DNA of 64,000 nucleotides, taken from Planctomyces sp. SH-PL62 (lineage in GTDB: Bacteria; Planctomycetota; Planctomycetia; Planctomycetales; Planctomycetaceae). The notes under the pieces were generated by a model. It made no database searches and was not told the origin of the DNA. It saw nothing but the letters and a program-made list of their open reading frames with translations. This document shows, in pieces, positions 1 through 8,936 of this stretch. The translations under genes were made by a program, and so were the position numbers. The stretch's first letter is position 1, and every line of letters begins with the position of its first letter. The stretch lies in assembly GCA_945893045.1 (NCBI GenBank), contig CAMDEA010000005.1:1-64000 (forward strand), in the 5' to 3' direction.

Positions 1-2
1 TC

Positions 3-338
3 AACATGTCGGCCAGCAAGGGCCTGCGCGGCGGGCCCAAGACCTCCCTCTATTCCGCGGCCAAGGGCGGCATCATCGTGTTCGGCCAATGCCTGGCCCA
101 GGAGCTGGGCAAGTACAACATCCGCGTCAATTCCATCGCGCCCGGCAACACCGAGTCCCAGTGGAAGCCCGACGTGACCAAGGACAACTACGATCCCGAG
201 CCTTCCGCCAAGCAGCCCCTCGGCCGGCGCACCAGCGCGCGCGACGTCGGCAACATGATCTCCTGGCTGCTGTCGGACGAGGCCAGCTACATCACCGGCT
301 GCTGCCTGGACGTTTCCGGCGGCTCCACGCTGCACTGA
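3..338 (+). CDS. SDR family oxidoreductase, C-terminal part (5' end outside window)
   Basis: This is the C-terminal half of a classical short-chain dehydrogenase/reductase, an NAD(P)-dependent alcohol/ketone oxidoreductase. The reading frame is open from the window edge and begins at the catalytic serine strand (NMSASKG), followed 14 residues later by the YSAAK catalytic Tyr/Lys pair, then the RVNSIAPG motif and a typical C-terminal VSGGSTLH. The start codon lies upstream of the window. A GAGGAG ribosome site just after its stop serves the next SDR gene, so the two form an operon. Codons end almost always in G or C, clearly more than in the genes from 811 on. Substrate cannot be told. Confidence 0.85.
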   Translation, partial: NMSASKGLRGGPKTSLYSAAKGGIIVFGQCLAQELGKYNIRVNSIAPGNTESQWKPDVTKDNYDPEPSAKQPLGRRTSARDVGNMISWLLSDEASYITGCCLDVSGGSTLH

Positions 339-349
339 GGAGCGCCGCC

Positions 350-931
350 ATGCCCGTCGTCATGGTCACCGCCGGAGCCAGCCGCATGGGCTGGGGCGTC
401 GGCAAGGCCATGCGCGAGATGGGCTGGAACGTGGTGCTCACCGACATCGCCGAGGATCGGCTCAAGGAGGTCTCGGCGGATCTCGGCGGCGCGCCCGGCG
501 TGACCTGGGAGATCCTCGACTTCACCAGGCTCGCCGACGTGGATGCCGCGGTGAAGCGCATCGTAGCGAAGCACGGCAGCCTCGACGCCATGGTCAACGT
601 GGGCGGCGGCGTACGCACCATGAACCTCGAGTCCCGCACCGATTTCACCAGCATCCCGCCAGCCGACTGGAAGCGCATCTTCGAAGCCAACCTGTTCGGC
701 ATCTTCAACTGCTGCAAGGTGGCGCTGCCCTACATGGTCGAGGCCAAGAAGGGCGGCATCGTCAACATCTCGTCGGGCATGGGACTGCGCGGGCGCGGCA
801 AGATTGCCATCTACTCCCAGTCGCGGGCGAATTGCAGGGCGCGCTGGCGGACGGGTTCACTGATCGACTGGTTCGCAGTGATGGCGGCGAGCCAAGCGGA
901 CTGCGGTTGGCCCTGGTCTCGCAGGAAGTGA
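350..931 (+). CDS. SDR family oxidoreductase, truncated at a sequence junction
   Basis: The N-terminal 158 residues are a recognisable SDR: VTAGASRMGWGVGKAM nucleotide-binding loop, LTDIAE, a degenerate NVGGG (normally NNAG) motif, and NISSG with the catalytic serine. The active-site tyrosine is present (IYSQS) but the sequence stops matching an SDR exactly where the catalytic lysine should follow. After about position 823 the frame runs through the reverse complement of the kinase gene, giving 35 meaningless residues to the stop at 931. ATG at 350 is preceded by GAGGAG. By hand count about 94% of the first 78 codons end in G/C against about two thirds in the start of the adjacent kinase. The protein cannot be a working SDR as drawn; it is either a broken gene or one side of a chimeric contig. 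Confidence 0.7.
   Translation: MPVVMVTAGASRMGWGVGKAMREMGWNVVLTDIAEDRLKEVSADLGGAPGVTWEILDFTRLADVDAAVKRIVAKHGSLDAMVNVGGGVRTMNLESRTDFTSIPPADWKRIFEANLFGIFNCCKVALPYMVEAKKGGIVNISSGMGLRGRGKIAIYSQSRANCRARWRTGSLIDWFAVMAASQADCGWPWSRRK
811..826. other. Junction between SDR gene and WD40-kinase 3' end
   Basis: The same 16 bases are the last SDR-like codons on the plus strand (I-Y-S-Q-S) and the last kinase codons on the minus strand (R-D-W-E-stop). Left of it the sequence is SDR with extreme G/C third positions; right of it is planctomycete kinase. The kinase stop TAG is supplied by the SDR side. A short shared stretch (about CTCCCAGTCGC) could belong to either parent, as expected for a microhomology join or a mis-assembly. 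Confidence 0.65.
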
Positions 932-3876
932 ATCAGACTCAGAGCCTCACGCTCCGCTCGCAACTCCGGCGTCCACGGGCGGGCGTCAAACACCGTCACG
1001 AAAATTTCCCAGCTTGCTGATGCCAGCCGTTTTCCGTCGGGGCTAAACGCCATGCTACGGTCTCCTTTCATTATGAGTGTTTCGCCATAGCTCTCCAAAT
1101 TCGACTCTGCGCCGCCAATGTCCACTTTCAACGTGAGCGTCTCCTGACCGTTCACGGCGTCCCACAACTTCACGGTCCCATCGTAGCTGGCCGACGCCAG
1201 CCGTTTCCCGTCCGTGCTAAACGCCACGCTCCAGACCCGGCCGATGTGCCCTTTCAGCGTGAGCGTCTCGTGACCGCTCGTCGCATCCCACACCTTCACC
1301 GTCTGATCCGCGCTGGCGGACGCCAGCCGTTTCCCATCCGCGCTAAACGCGACGCTATAGACCGCGCCGGAATGCCCTTTCAGCGTGAGTGTCGCCTGAC
1401 CATTCGCGGCGTCCCACAACTTCACCGTCTGATCCAAGCTGGCCGACGCCAGCCGTTTTCCGTCCGGGCTAAACGCCACGCTACTGACCCAGCGCGTATG
1501 TCCTTTCAACGCGAGTGACTCCTGACCGCTCGTGGCGTCCCACACCTTTACCGTCTGATCTGAGCTGGCCGACGCGAGCCGTTTTCCATCTGGGCTAAAC
1601 GCTACGCTATAGACCGCGCCGGAATGCCCTTTCAGCGTGAGTGTCGCCTGACCGCTCGTGGTGTCCCATAACTTCACCGTCTGATCGCTACTCCCCGACG
1701 CCAACCGCATCCCATCTGCGCTAAATGCAACGCTCATGACCACATGAGAGTGACCTTTCATCGAGAGCGTCTCCTGACCGCTCGTGGCGTCCCACACCTT
1801 CACCGAGAAGTCGAGATCATCGGCCGACGCCAGCCGTTTCCCGTCCGCACTAAACGCCACGCAACGGACCGTCGAGTCAGGGTGTGCTTTCCACTTGAGC
1901 GATTCCTGACCGCTCGTCGCGTCCCACACTTTTGTCGGATGACAGAGCCGGTCCCAGTAATACCATTCGAAGCTGCGTAAGTCCGTTTCGTCTGGCTGCG
2001 GACGAGACTTCTCCAAAAGGTCGAGCACGGAGCCGACCTGCTTATTCTCCCAATGTCGCTGCGCCAGATTCATGCGATCGGAATACAGATACCGGCGAGC
2101 CTCGTCCGCCTTGGCATCAGCTCGATCCTTTTCGATCTGAGCCTTCTTAGCGCTGGCAAGCGCAAGCTTCTCATTGCGCAACGCGATTTGAAGCTGGTTC
2201 GCTTCGGCCTGCTGGGCGGTGACCACCTTGGCACGCGCGGAGTTGATCCACACGGCGGCGATGCTCGACACAACAGCAACAACGGCCAACGCCGCAGCAC
2301 CCGACATCGCCCAAGCACGGTGCTTGCGAACCCAGCGCGCGGCGGTGGCGAGCGCGGTTTCGCGGTGAACGGTCACGGGGTCGTCGGCGAGCCAGTGTTC
2401 GATGTCATCAGCCAGGGCAGACGAAGACGCATATCGGTCCTCCGGACGCAAGGACATCGCCTTCAGGCAAATCGCTTCGAGCGGCTTGGGAACATTCGGG
2501 CCGATCTCGCGCGGTCGAGGAAACTCTCCCTGCTGCACGCGCTTGAGAAGCTCTGCCATCGCCGGCCTTGGCATTGCGGGTGAGTTCGCTGTACTTGATC
2601 GGCGAGGCTTAGAGGTAATCGGAGCTTGGCCGGTCAGCAGGTGGTACAGCGTGGCTCCCAAACTGTAGACGTCGGTGGTCGGGCCGAGTTGATCCAGCTT
2701 GCCTGCCGCTTGTTCGGGACTCATGTAGCCGGGCGTACCGACCACCGAGCCTTGCTGCGTCTGTTCGATACCACTGCCTGATGAGGGGACGAACGCCGCT
2801 TCCTCGGAGTCCGCGAACCGGTCGTCTTTGCCCGCGGCCTTTGCCAAGCCCCAGTCCACGACGAGTGTCTCGCCGTACTTGCCCAGCATAATGTTGCCCG
2901 GCTTGAGATCGCGGTGCAGCACGCCGCGACTGTGCGCGTATTCGATCGCCTGGCAGACGTCGATGAATCGACCCAGCAACTTGCGAAACTCGACCGACGC
3001 AAACGCTTCGCGCGAGACGAGCGGCACATCGTCGGCGGACGAGGTTGCCTGGGTTTCGGGCGGAGAGGTTTTCGGTTCGATGATGGTGGGCAGATCGGCC
3101 GGGCTTGCATCCGGTGAAGCGGTCGGCGGAGCGGCTTCGATCACAGGCGGGACGCCTGTGCGACGTGGGGAATGAAACTGATCAATCGCCTCTTTCAAGC
3201 TGTCGCCGCGAATGAATCGCATGGCATAGAACGGTCGGCCGTCGCCGTAATGGCCCAGGCTGTAGACTGGCACGATCCCCGGATGCTCCAGACCACCCGT
3301 GATCTCCGCCTCACGCAAGAACCGCTCGCGCAGCGAACCGTGGCTGCGGTGCCGCGATTGAATCTCTTTGAGCGCGACTTCGCGATTCAGCTCCTGATCG
3401 AAGGCTACGAAGACTTCACCGATTCCGCCGCGTGCATGCGGTCGCAAAACTCGGAACCGATCGGCACTGCTGGTCGTTCCGCCTTGGTTCGTGGCGCTCG
3501 TCGCGTCCAACTGCTGGGCATTCCGAGTCTGCCGCCGCGCGGCGAGGCTTGCGGCGATGTCCGCATCCACGACGCGCTGCCAATCGACATCCGCGTCGAT
3601 CACCGAACTGATCGACGCCAGACTGGCCGCCGGATCGTTGTCATGCTGTCGCACATGCTCATCGACCAGTGGCTCCAATAAATCTCGCCGCGATGCTGGC
3701 AAGTCACCGCGTTCCACCAGAATCTGCCCCAACGGCTGGTCCTTCCGAGTCGTCCAGTCTCGCAGAGCATCAATCAATGCGTCGCGGCCAATAAAATCCA
3801 ACTGCAACGCCAGGATGCCAAACAGCAGATTGCGATCCGTGCCGTGCTGAAAACGAGAGGCCGCGTCTGGAGTCAT
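811..3876 (-). CDS. Membrane Ser/Thr protein kinase with C-terminal WD40 propeller
   Basis: A 1021-residue Hanks-type kinase. After about 130 residues of N-terminal planctomycete-type extension comes the kinase domain: glycine loop ARGGIGEV, VALKEI lysine, HRDLKPGNIML catalytic loop, DWGLAK in place of DFG, and GYMSPEQAAG activation segment. One transmembrane helix (AMSGAAALAVVAVVSS) follows, then a charged coiled stretch and about seven WD40 repeats ending in KVWDATSG/KLWD motifs. The kinase would be cytoplasmic and the propeller on the other side of the membrane. ATG at 3876 was chosen over an upstream one because AGGA lies 11 bases ahead and homologous N-termini begin near here. A GTGVPPV-type peptide (about residue 240) comes from a palindromic element. 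The C-terminus is formed at the junction at 811-826 and may have lost a few residues. Confidence 0.9.
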   Translation of the reverse strand: MTPDAASRFQHGTDRNLLFGILALQLDFIGRDALIDALRDWTTRKDQPLGQILVERGDLPASRRDLLEPLVDEHVRQHDNDPAASLASISSVIDADVDWQRVVDADIAASLAARRQTRNAQQLDATSATNQGGTTSSADRFRVLRPHARGGIGEVFVAFDQELNREVALKEIQSRHRSHGSLRERFLREAEITGGLEHPGIVPVYSLGHYGDGRPFYAMRFIRGDSLKEAIDQFHSPRRTGVPPVIEAAPPTASPDASPADLPTIIEPKTSPPETQATSSADDVPLVSREAFASVEFRKLLGRFIDVCQAIEYAHSRGVLHRDLKPGNIMLGKYGETLVVDWGLAKAAGKDDRFADSEEAAFVPSSGSGIEQTQQGSVVGTPGYMSPEQAAGKLDQLGPTTDVYSLGATLYHLLTGQAPITSKPRRSSTANSPAMPRPAMAELLKRVQQGEFPRPREIGPNVPKPLEAICLKAMSLRPEDRYASSSALADDIEHWLADDPVTVHRETALATAARWVRKHRAWAMSGAAALAVVAVVSSIAAVWINSARAKVVTAQQAEANQLQIALRNEKLALASAKKAQIEKDRADAKADEARRYLYSDRMNLAQRHWENKQVGSVLDLLEKSRPQPDETDLRSFEWYYWDRLCHPTKVWDATSGQESLKWKAHPDSTVRCVAFSADGKRLASADDLDFSVKVWDATSGQETLSMKGHSHVVMSVAFSADGMRLASGSSDQTVKLWDTTSGQATLTLKGHSGAVYSVAFSPDGKRLASASSDQTVKVWDATSGQESLALKGHTRWVSSVAFSPDGKRLASASLDQTVKLWDAANGQATLTLKGHSGAVYSVAFSADGKRLASASADQTVKVWDATSGHETLTLKGHIGRVWSVAFSTDGKRLASASYDGTVKLWDAVNGQETLTLKVDIGGAESNLESYGETLIMKGDRSMAFSPDGKRLASASWEIFVTVFDARPWTPELRAEREALSLIHFLRDQGQPQSAWLAAITANQSISEPVRQRALQFARDWE
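3142..3160. repeat. Short palindrome inside the kinase gene (TGVPPV type)
   Basis: CACAGGCG-GGA-CGCCTGTG is a perfect 8-bp stem with a 3-base loop. It lies in the low-complexity insert of the kinase between glycine-rich and catalytic loops and encodes R-R-T-G-V-P-P-V on the minus strand. It looks like a single arm of the two-armed elements found elsewhere here. Confidence 0.7.
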
Positions 3877-3958
3877 GAGGTATTCCTGAGTGGGCGGACG
3901 CGGTTCTCTTTCATGAAGTTTCAACAAGCGCAGAAGTCCCAGATGCCGTGCCGTTTTC

Positions 3959-4432
3959 TCAAGACAAATCGTTCAACAGTTTGATCAAGGGCATGACGAG
4001 GGCGATCAGGCCCAGCAGCAACCCAACCAAAATCACGAGGGTTATTGAGACTGACCAGAGCTTGGCACGTTGCTGCGTCTCTTCGGAGCGTGACCAATTC
4101 CTGACAACGAACGTCTCAGCCGCCAAGACCATCAGCACGTCGACCGCGACTCTGACGGGCATGCGGACGACCATGTCGCTGCATTGGATGAGCCACACGC
4201 TGATGCTGGGAAGTTCTGTTCCGAAGCCAAGAAACAGCGCCTTGCAACGGGGGACGAGTTCGACCAGTCCGACGTACACCGCGAACAGCGCCGCAGCGCG
4301 CGAAAGAATGTGGTTGCGAACAATGGCCTGAGGATTCTTGGATCGCCGGTTCAAGAGTCCGAGGATCGTCGACAAAACAGTGCCCGTGAAAACGAGCCCG
4401 CTCAGCAGCCAAATCAGAGTCATCGAAGTCAT
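3959..4432 (-). CDS. Hypothetical membrane protein, about 4 helices
   Basis: A 157-residue hydrophobic protein with a helix at the N-terminus (TLIWLLSGLVFTGTVLST), a central hydrophobic stretch (AAALFAVYVGLVELV), another around VAVDVLMVLAAETFVV, and a C-terminal helix (LVILVGLLLGLIALVMPL). I do not recognise the family; the last helix with VMPLIKLL recalls the end of GspF/PilC-type membrane proteins but the rest does not support it. ATG at 4432 is chosen because AAGGAG sits six bases before it. It lies between two kinase genes on the same strand, 79 bp downstream of nothing obvious, so it may be transcribed with kinase 4512-6050. Confidence 0.6.
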   Translation of the reverse strand: MTSMTLIWLLSGLVFTGTVLSTILGLLNRRSKNPQAIVRNHILSRAAALFAVYVGLVELVPRCKALFLGFGTELPSISVWLIQCSDMVVRMPVRVAVDVLMVLAAETFVVRNWSRSEETQQRAKLWSVSITLVILVGLLLGLIALVMPLIKLLNDLS

Positions 4433-4511
4433 TGATCTCTCCTTGCCAAACAACCACTCGCCCGAGGACGGTCAGCTTACGGCCCATTCCTGGTGGGCGC
4501 GGCTCATTCTC

Positions 4512-6050
4512 TCAGACACTCCGCGACAGCCTTTTTAAGTAGACGGCGATCGCCGACAGCGCGATCGCCCACGCGACTCCAAACATCGGTTGAGCGTATT
4601 CCTCGTATTGGTGCATGACAAACGCGAGAGCCCAAAACACGACACCAAACAAATAGAACGAACCCCAGTAGACGCTCCCCATCACGAAGAATGCCAGTCC
4701 CGTGATGGCCGCCAGATGTGGGAAGTCATGGCTGGCGTTCGCGACGTTCCATCCGTGTGCGAGCTGGTACGCCGTCGAGTCCGCGATGCAGGCCAGGATG
4801 TAGCCGATCCAGATCGAACCCAGCAGCCGTTCGGTCGCGTTACGCGGCAGGAGACCATCCTTTCGGTAGTGCCAGATTGCGACGCCCATCAGGACGAATC
4901 GCAAGCTCTGAACTCCCGCGAAGGCTGCCACCGAGACGCCGCTCACGGACATTCGATAGCTGATCATCTCAATGACAAACACGATTGCCGCGAAGGCGAA
5001 GAACAGCCGGCTATATTTGGAGAATTCGCGGACGTCTCGACTCCGCTCCAGCGTCCAGGCCACGCGCTCCAACAGATTCAAACTGCGGGCCGTGATGGGT
5101 TCGCTCTTCAGAAAGTGTTGCAGATCCGCCGCCAGTTCCGCGGCGGAGGCGTACCGTTGATCCGGTTCCTTCCGCAAGCACTTCAGGCAAATCGTCTGCA
5201 AGTCATGATCGATTCCCGGATTGATCAATCGCGGCGGTGCGGGTTCGACTTCGCAAACCTGTTTGAGCGTCTCGATGACATTCGCGGCCTGAAACGGCGG
5301 GCGTCCCGTGATGAGGCAATACAACGTCGCCCCCAACGAGTAGACATCAGACGCGGGACCGATCTCACTGATCCGTCCGGCCGCTTGTTCGGGTGGCATG
5401 AAGCTGGGTGTTCCCAGGACTTGCCCGGTGGCGGTCAAATTGCTGTCGGTGGTGACGCGCCGAGCTAATCCAAAGTCCGTGATGTGCGGCTGGCCGGCCG
5501 AATCGATCAACACGTTCTGCGGTTTGAGATCGCGATGGACGATGCCTTTCGAGTGCGCGTACTCGACCGCATCCGCCATGCACTTGATCAACTCGGCGGC
5601 CCGGCGCGGAGACAGCGGGCCGTCGGCGAGCAACGCTTTCAAACTGGGGCCTTCAACGAACGCCATGGAGAAAAACGGCTGCCCTTCGTGCTCGGAGATT
5701 TCGTAGATGGGGACAATCCCTGGATGATCGAGCTGTCCTGCGGATTCCGCCTCCACCTGAAATCGCCGGCGCTCTTCCTCTTTGGCGAAGGTTCCGGACA
5801 GCGTCATTTTCAACGCGACGATCCGGTTCACACCCGATTGCCGAGCTTTGTAAACCACGCCCATCCCGCCGCGCGCGACTTCAGACAACAACTCGTACTG
5901 ACCAATCTTGCCGAGCCCATTGGACTCGGCGATCTTCACGGCGGGGACATTGCCAGATCCTTCCAAGACCGTGTTGACGACAGACTCACTCACCTGCGAG
6001 GAATCCTGTTGATTCGCACCTGCAGACGACCGCATCACGTTGTCGTTCAT
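4512..6050 (-). CDS. Ser/Thr protein kinase with polytopic membrane C-terminus
   Basis: A 512-residue Hanks-type kinase. Domain order: about 50 polar residues, kinase domain with ARGGMGVVYKA loop, VALKM lysine, HRDLKPQNVLI catalytic loop, canonical DFGLARR, and SFMPPEQAAGR activation segment; then about 170 residues with five or six hydrophobic segments (for example YSRLFFAFAAIVFVIEM and LAAITGLAFFVMGSVYW). No sensor domain such as WD40 or TPR is attached, so the membrane part itself may sense or anchor. ATG at 6050 follows GGGGAG by about nine bases; an upstream ATG would add 22 residues unlike a kinase start. Substrates are unknown. Confidence 0.92.
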   Translation of the reverse strand: MNDNVMRSSAGANQQDSSQVSESVVNTVLEGSGNVPAVKIAESNGLGKIGQYELLSEVARGGMGVVYKARQSGVNRIVALKMTLSGTFAKEEERRRFQVEAESAGQLDHPGIVPIYEISEHEGQPFFSMAFVEGPSLKALLADGPLSPRRAAELIKCMADAVEYAHSKGIVHRDLKPQNVLIDSAGQPHITDFGLARRVTTDSNLTATGQVLGTPSFMPPEQAAGRISEIGPASDVYSLGATLYCLITGRPPFQAANVIETLKQVCEVEPAPPRLINPGIDHDLQTICLKCLRKEPDQRYASAAELAADLQHFLKSEPITARSLNLLERVAWTLERSRDVREFSKYSRLFFAFAAIVFVIEMISYRMSVSGVSVAAFAGVQSLRFVLMGVAIWHYRKDGLLPRNATERLLGSIWIGYILACIADSTAYQLAHGWNVANASHDFPHLAAITGLAFFVMGSVYWGSFYLFGVVFWALAFVMHQYEEYAQPMFGVAWAIALSAIAVYLKRLSRSV

Positions 6051-6173
6051 TGAAATCACTCCCCACCGGTGGCCATCGAACGTTCCAACTTTGGCTGTGA
6101 CTACGAACTCATTCAAGCCGTCGAGCTTGACCGGTTCTGGAGAGCTGCGGAGAACCTCGCCCGACCGGTCGCT

Positions 6174-6677
6174 TCAAATCTCACGGCTGATCGAAAACAA
6201 AATCACTTCCCGTCCGTTTCTGAAAAAGCTCGATTCCGCCTTCATTCCCAGCTTCTCAACGACCCGAATCGAGGCCCGATTCGGTGACTGGACTGTCGCG
6301 ACGATGCGCTGGAATCCGAGCGTCTCGAATCCATGTTTCAGAACCGCGCGAGCGGCTTCGGTCGCCAAGCCTTGCCCCCAAGAGTCTTTGGCCAGTCGCC
6401 ACCCGATCTCCGCACCTTCGCTCGCCGGGACGAAGCCGCAGAAGCCGATCACCGCCGAGCTGGGTTTGTAGATCACCGGCCATCGGCAGAAGCCCAGGGT
6501 CCGCGACATCTCGCGGGCACACCCGATGAATTGCTCGGTCCGTTCCCGCGACCACGGTGCGCCATCGCCGACGAACTCCATGACGCTGGGATCAGCGCAG
6601 AGGGAGTGAAATGGCTCCAAGTCTGTGGCCGTCCAGTCTCGGAACATCAGACGCTCGGTTTCGAGGGGGAACGTCAT
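6174..6677 (-). CDS. GNAT family N-acetyltransferase (RimJ/RimL type)
   Basis: A 167-residue acetyltransferase that uses acetyl-CoA to acetylate an amine. The start ETERLMFRDWTATDLEPF is the usual RimJ/RimL opening; the acetyl-CoA loop is seen in EIGWRLAKDSWGQGLATEA and the last motif in NRASIRVVEKLGM, which matches the N-x-x-S-x-x-v-x-E-K-x-G-F/M consensus. Length is typical for a stand-alone enzyme. It lies 123 bp upstream of the kinase start on the same strand. Substrate (ribosomal N-terminus, small molecule) cannot be told. Confidence 0.9.
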   Translation of the reverse strand: MTFPLETERLMFRDWTATDLEPFHSLCADPSVMEFVGDGAPWSRERTEQFIGCAREMSRTLGFCRWPVIYKPSSAVIGFCGFVPASEGAEIGWRLAKDSWGQGLATEAARAVLKHGFETLGFQRIVATVQSPNRASIRVVEKLGMKAESSFFRNGREVILFSISREI

Positions 6678-6917
6678 CGAAAGACCAGATTTGTAGGGGG
6701 ACGCGGTGTCGTCAGCCGGGGTGTCCCACAGAAACCCGGCTGATCGTGTTTCTGGGCCTGGAGAAGCAGATTAGCCAGCCATTTTGCCGAGTTTCCAAAA
6801 TTTCCCAGAACGATCGCGAATTCTTGTCGGAACTGCCGGCCCTTTCAGCATTTTCAAGGAGAGACACAAGTTGATGGTTAACAACCAACCAACAAACCCC
6901 ACAAGTTTTCGACGAAA

Positions 6918-7589
6918 GTGAATGCCATCATGACCGGGACCAATTCGCACATTTCGCAGTCACGCACGACGACCGCTCACGGACACCGCAGTTCGATTCG
7001 AGATTTCAATTCCAGTGAGCAACTGGTGATCCAGTTCGCGATGGGGAATGACGTCAGCCTGGTCATGCCGATCATTAGAAATCTTGGAAACCGACTTCGC
7101 GCCCTGCAAGTCATGGACGAACGCGAGATTTCGCGAGTCGGGATCGCTTTGCATGAAGCGTTGTTGAACGCCATCTATCACGGCAACCTGGAACTCGATT
7201 CCGAACTGCGTCAGGAAGACGAAAGCCGATTCCACGACCTGGCCGAGATCCGCCGCCATCAAGCGCCGTATCGCGACCGCCAAGTGGTCGTGCGATTTGT
7301 GCTCTCCGGCGACGCTGCGACGTTCGTGATTCGCGACGAAGGTCTGGGCTTTGATCTGACCGCCGTCGCGGACCCGACCCAGGGAGAGAACGTGTTCCGA
7401 GTTGGTGGCCGCGGACTGCTGATGATCCGCAGTTTCATGGACACCGTGCATCACAACGTGTGTGGCAACCAAATCACGATGGTGAAAAAGATTTCGCAGC
7501 ACTCCGAAGTGCCGCACGCGACGGGTACTCGCGTGGTTCCCAACCACCGCCCAGCCGAGAAAGTCATGGAGATGCAGATCCTTCTGTAA
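6918..7589 (+). CDS. ATP-binding anti-sigma-factor-type protein (HATPase_c, RsbW/SpoIIAB-like)
   Basis: A 223-residue GHKL-fold protein without any histidine phosphorylation domain, as in serine-kinase anti-sigma factors. The N box is HEALLNAIYHGNLEL, the G1 box is FVIRDEGLGFDL and the G2 box is GGRGLLMIRSFMD. Such proteins bind sigma factors or anti-sigma antagonists and can phosphorylate the latter. An insert between the N and G1 boxes (about 45 residues rich in charged residues) is common in planctomycete members. Two ATGs (6918, 6930) are possible and neither has a strong ribosome site. It is a single-gene unit closed by the terminator at 7645-7679. No partner gene is adjacent. Confidence 0.85.
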   Translation: MNAIMTGTNSHISQSRTTTAHGHRSSIRDFNSSEQLVIQFAMGNDVSLVMPIIRNLGNRLRALQVMDEREISRVGIALHEALLNAIYHGNLELDSELRQEDESRFHDLAEIRRHQAPYRDRQVVVRFVLSGDAATFVIRDEGLGFDLTAVADPTQGENVFRVGGRGLLMIRSFMDTVHHNVCGNQITMVKKISQHSEVPHATGTRVVPNHRPAEKVMEMQILL

Positions 7590-7644
7590 ACCGCGTTGGC
7601 AGGTGATCCGCATTTCAAGAACAAACTCTGGTCACTGGAATCCA

Positions 7645-7679
7645 GAAGCCCGGCTTTTACAAAAAAAGCCGGGCTTCTT
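7645..7679. terminator. Bidirectional rho-independent terminator
   Basis: GAAGCCCGGCTTTT and AAAAAAGCCGGGCTTC form a strong stem with T-runs on both strands, between the convergent ends of the HATPase gene (7589) and the PQQ-type propeller gene (7683). It can stop transcription from both sides. Confidence 0.88.
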
Positions 7680-7682
7680 TCG

Positions 7683-8936
7683 TTACCGTCCAGCCGCTGT
7701 CTCGATGCAATACAGGTTCGAGTCCGTGCGGTAGATCAAGGCGTTACCAGAGATCGCTGGTGAGGCCGTGATGCGTTCGCCGAGATCGTTCTTGGCCGCC
7801 AACTCAAACTTGGTTCCGGCTTTGACGACGAATGTTCGACCGTCGTTGTTGCTGAGATAGATGCGGCCGTCGCTCGCCACGGGTGACGAATTGCAATCGC
7901 CGCCGAGCCGTTCTCGGTAATGCTCTTGGCCGGTCTGCCCGTCAAAGCACACCAGCACGCCGTTGTCCATCAGCACGTAGAGCAGCCCTCGGTAATACAG
8001 CAGCGAGGGTTCCACTCCACCCGGCTTGTCGCTGACCCAAATGGGTTCGGGCGGTTTTCCCTGGGGGCTCAAGCGAATGGCGTGGATGCGACTCTGCCTC
8101 CACAGTTGCGTGAACACGATGCCGTCGCCGAAGACCGGACTGACGATGATCTCGCCGTTGTATGGTCCTTCGCCTTCGCCGTACTTCCACAACTCGGCGT
8201 GCGTCTTGGCATCGAAGGCGGTCAGCCGATGCTTGCCCGGAACGAGAATGTCCCGCTGTCCGTGATGCTCGACCAACAGCGGAGTCGCATGCGCGGTGCC
8301 GATCGGCCGCTCGTTTTTCCAAGCGATCTCTCCGGTTTGTGAATTCAAGCCAATCAAGAAACAGGGACCGGTGTGATGATCCCACGGGAACAGGATCGAA
8401 TCCTCCAGCACGAGCGGGCTGAGACAATATCCCCAAGCCATCTTCGGATCGCCGAAGTGAGGGAGATAGCGATTGACCCACTGCAGCTTGCCCTCGTGTG
8501 AATAGCGAGCGATGTCCGCATTCCCAAAGGCCACATACACCGCATCCGCCGTGACGGCCGGTGTGTTGGTCGCCAGGTTCGATTTCTCGTGAACGCGCTG
8601 ATTCACGCCGAACCCGAAATCGTGTCGCCACAACTCACGGCCGGTCGACCGATCAAAGCACAGAGTGAGCAGCGACTTCTGACCCTTCTGGTTGAGTTCC
8701 GAAGTGACGAACACTCGGCTTCCGTAAGTGACCGGTGAACTCGTCCCCCAACCGGGCAACTTCGCCGACCAGCAGATGTTGTCGGACTGGCTCCAATGCG
8801 TGGGCAGATTCCTGTTGTTCGCAATGCCATCCGCCTGCGGCCCTCTCCAACGAGGCCAGTCTCGGCTCGGCTCGTCGGCGAATGTGGCCGTCACGAAGTA
8901 AATGATCCCCACGGCAGCTATGCAGATTCGTGTCAT
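7683..8936 (-). CDS. Secreted PQQ-like (BamB-type) beta-propeller protein
   Basis: A 417-residue exported propeller. ATG at 8936 gives a signal peptide (RICIAAVGIIYFVTATFA before DEP) and has GGAG about nine bases upstream; the reading frame continues upstream but without signal-like sequence. The mature start DWPRWRGPQADGIANN is the hallmark of the planctomycete outer-membrane-assembly/PQQ-like family, and tryptophan-docking repeats such as DRSTGRELWRHDFG and NSQTGEIAWKNERP recur. No quinoprotein catalytic residues are evident, so it is more likely a binding or scaffold protein than a dehydrogenase. Confidence 0.88.
   Translation of the reverse strand: MTRICIAAVGIIYFVTATFADEPSRDWPRWRGPQADGIANNRNLPTHWSQSDNICWSAKLPGWGTSSPVTYGSRVFVTSELNQKGQKSLLTLCFDRSTGRELWRHDFGFGVNQRVHEKSNLATNTPAVTADAVYVAFGNADIARYSHEGKLQWVNRYLPHFGDPKMAWGYCLSPLVLEDSILFPWDHHTGPCFLIGLNSQTGEIAWKNERPIGTAHATPLLVEHHGQRDILVPGKHRLTAFDAKTHAELWKYGEGEGPYNGEIIVSPVFGDGIVFTQLWRQSRIHAIRLSPQGKPPEPIWVSDKPGGVEPSLLYYRGLLYVLMDNGVLVCFDGQTGQEHYRERLGGDCNSSPVASDGRIYLSNNDGRTFVVKAGTKFELAAKNDLGERITASPAISGNALIYRTDSNLYCIETAAGR

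Noticed and set aside
89..350. Start of the second SDR at 89
   Set aside because: Codons 89-349 overlap the first SDR gene in another frame and show no SDR motif; GAGGAG precedes the ATG at 350.
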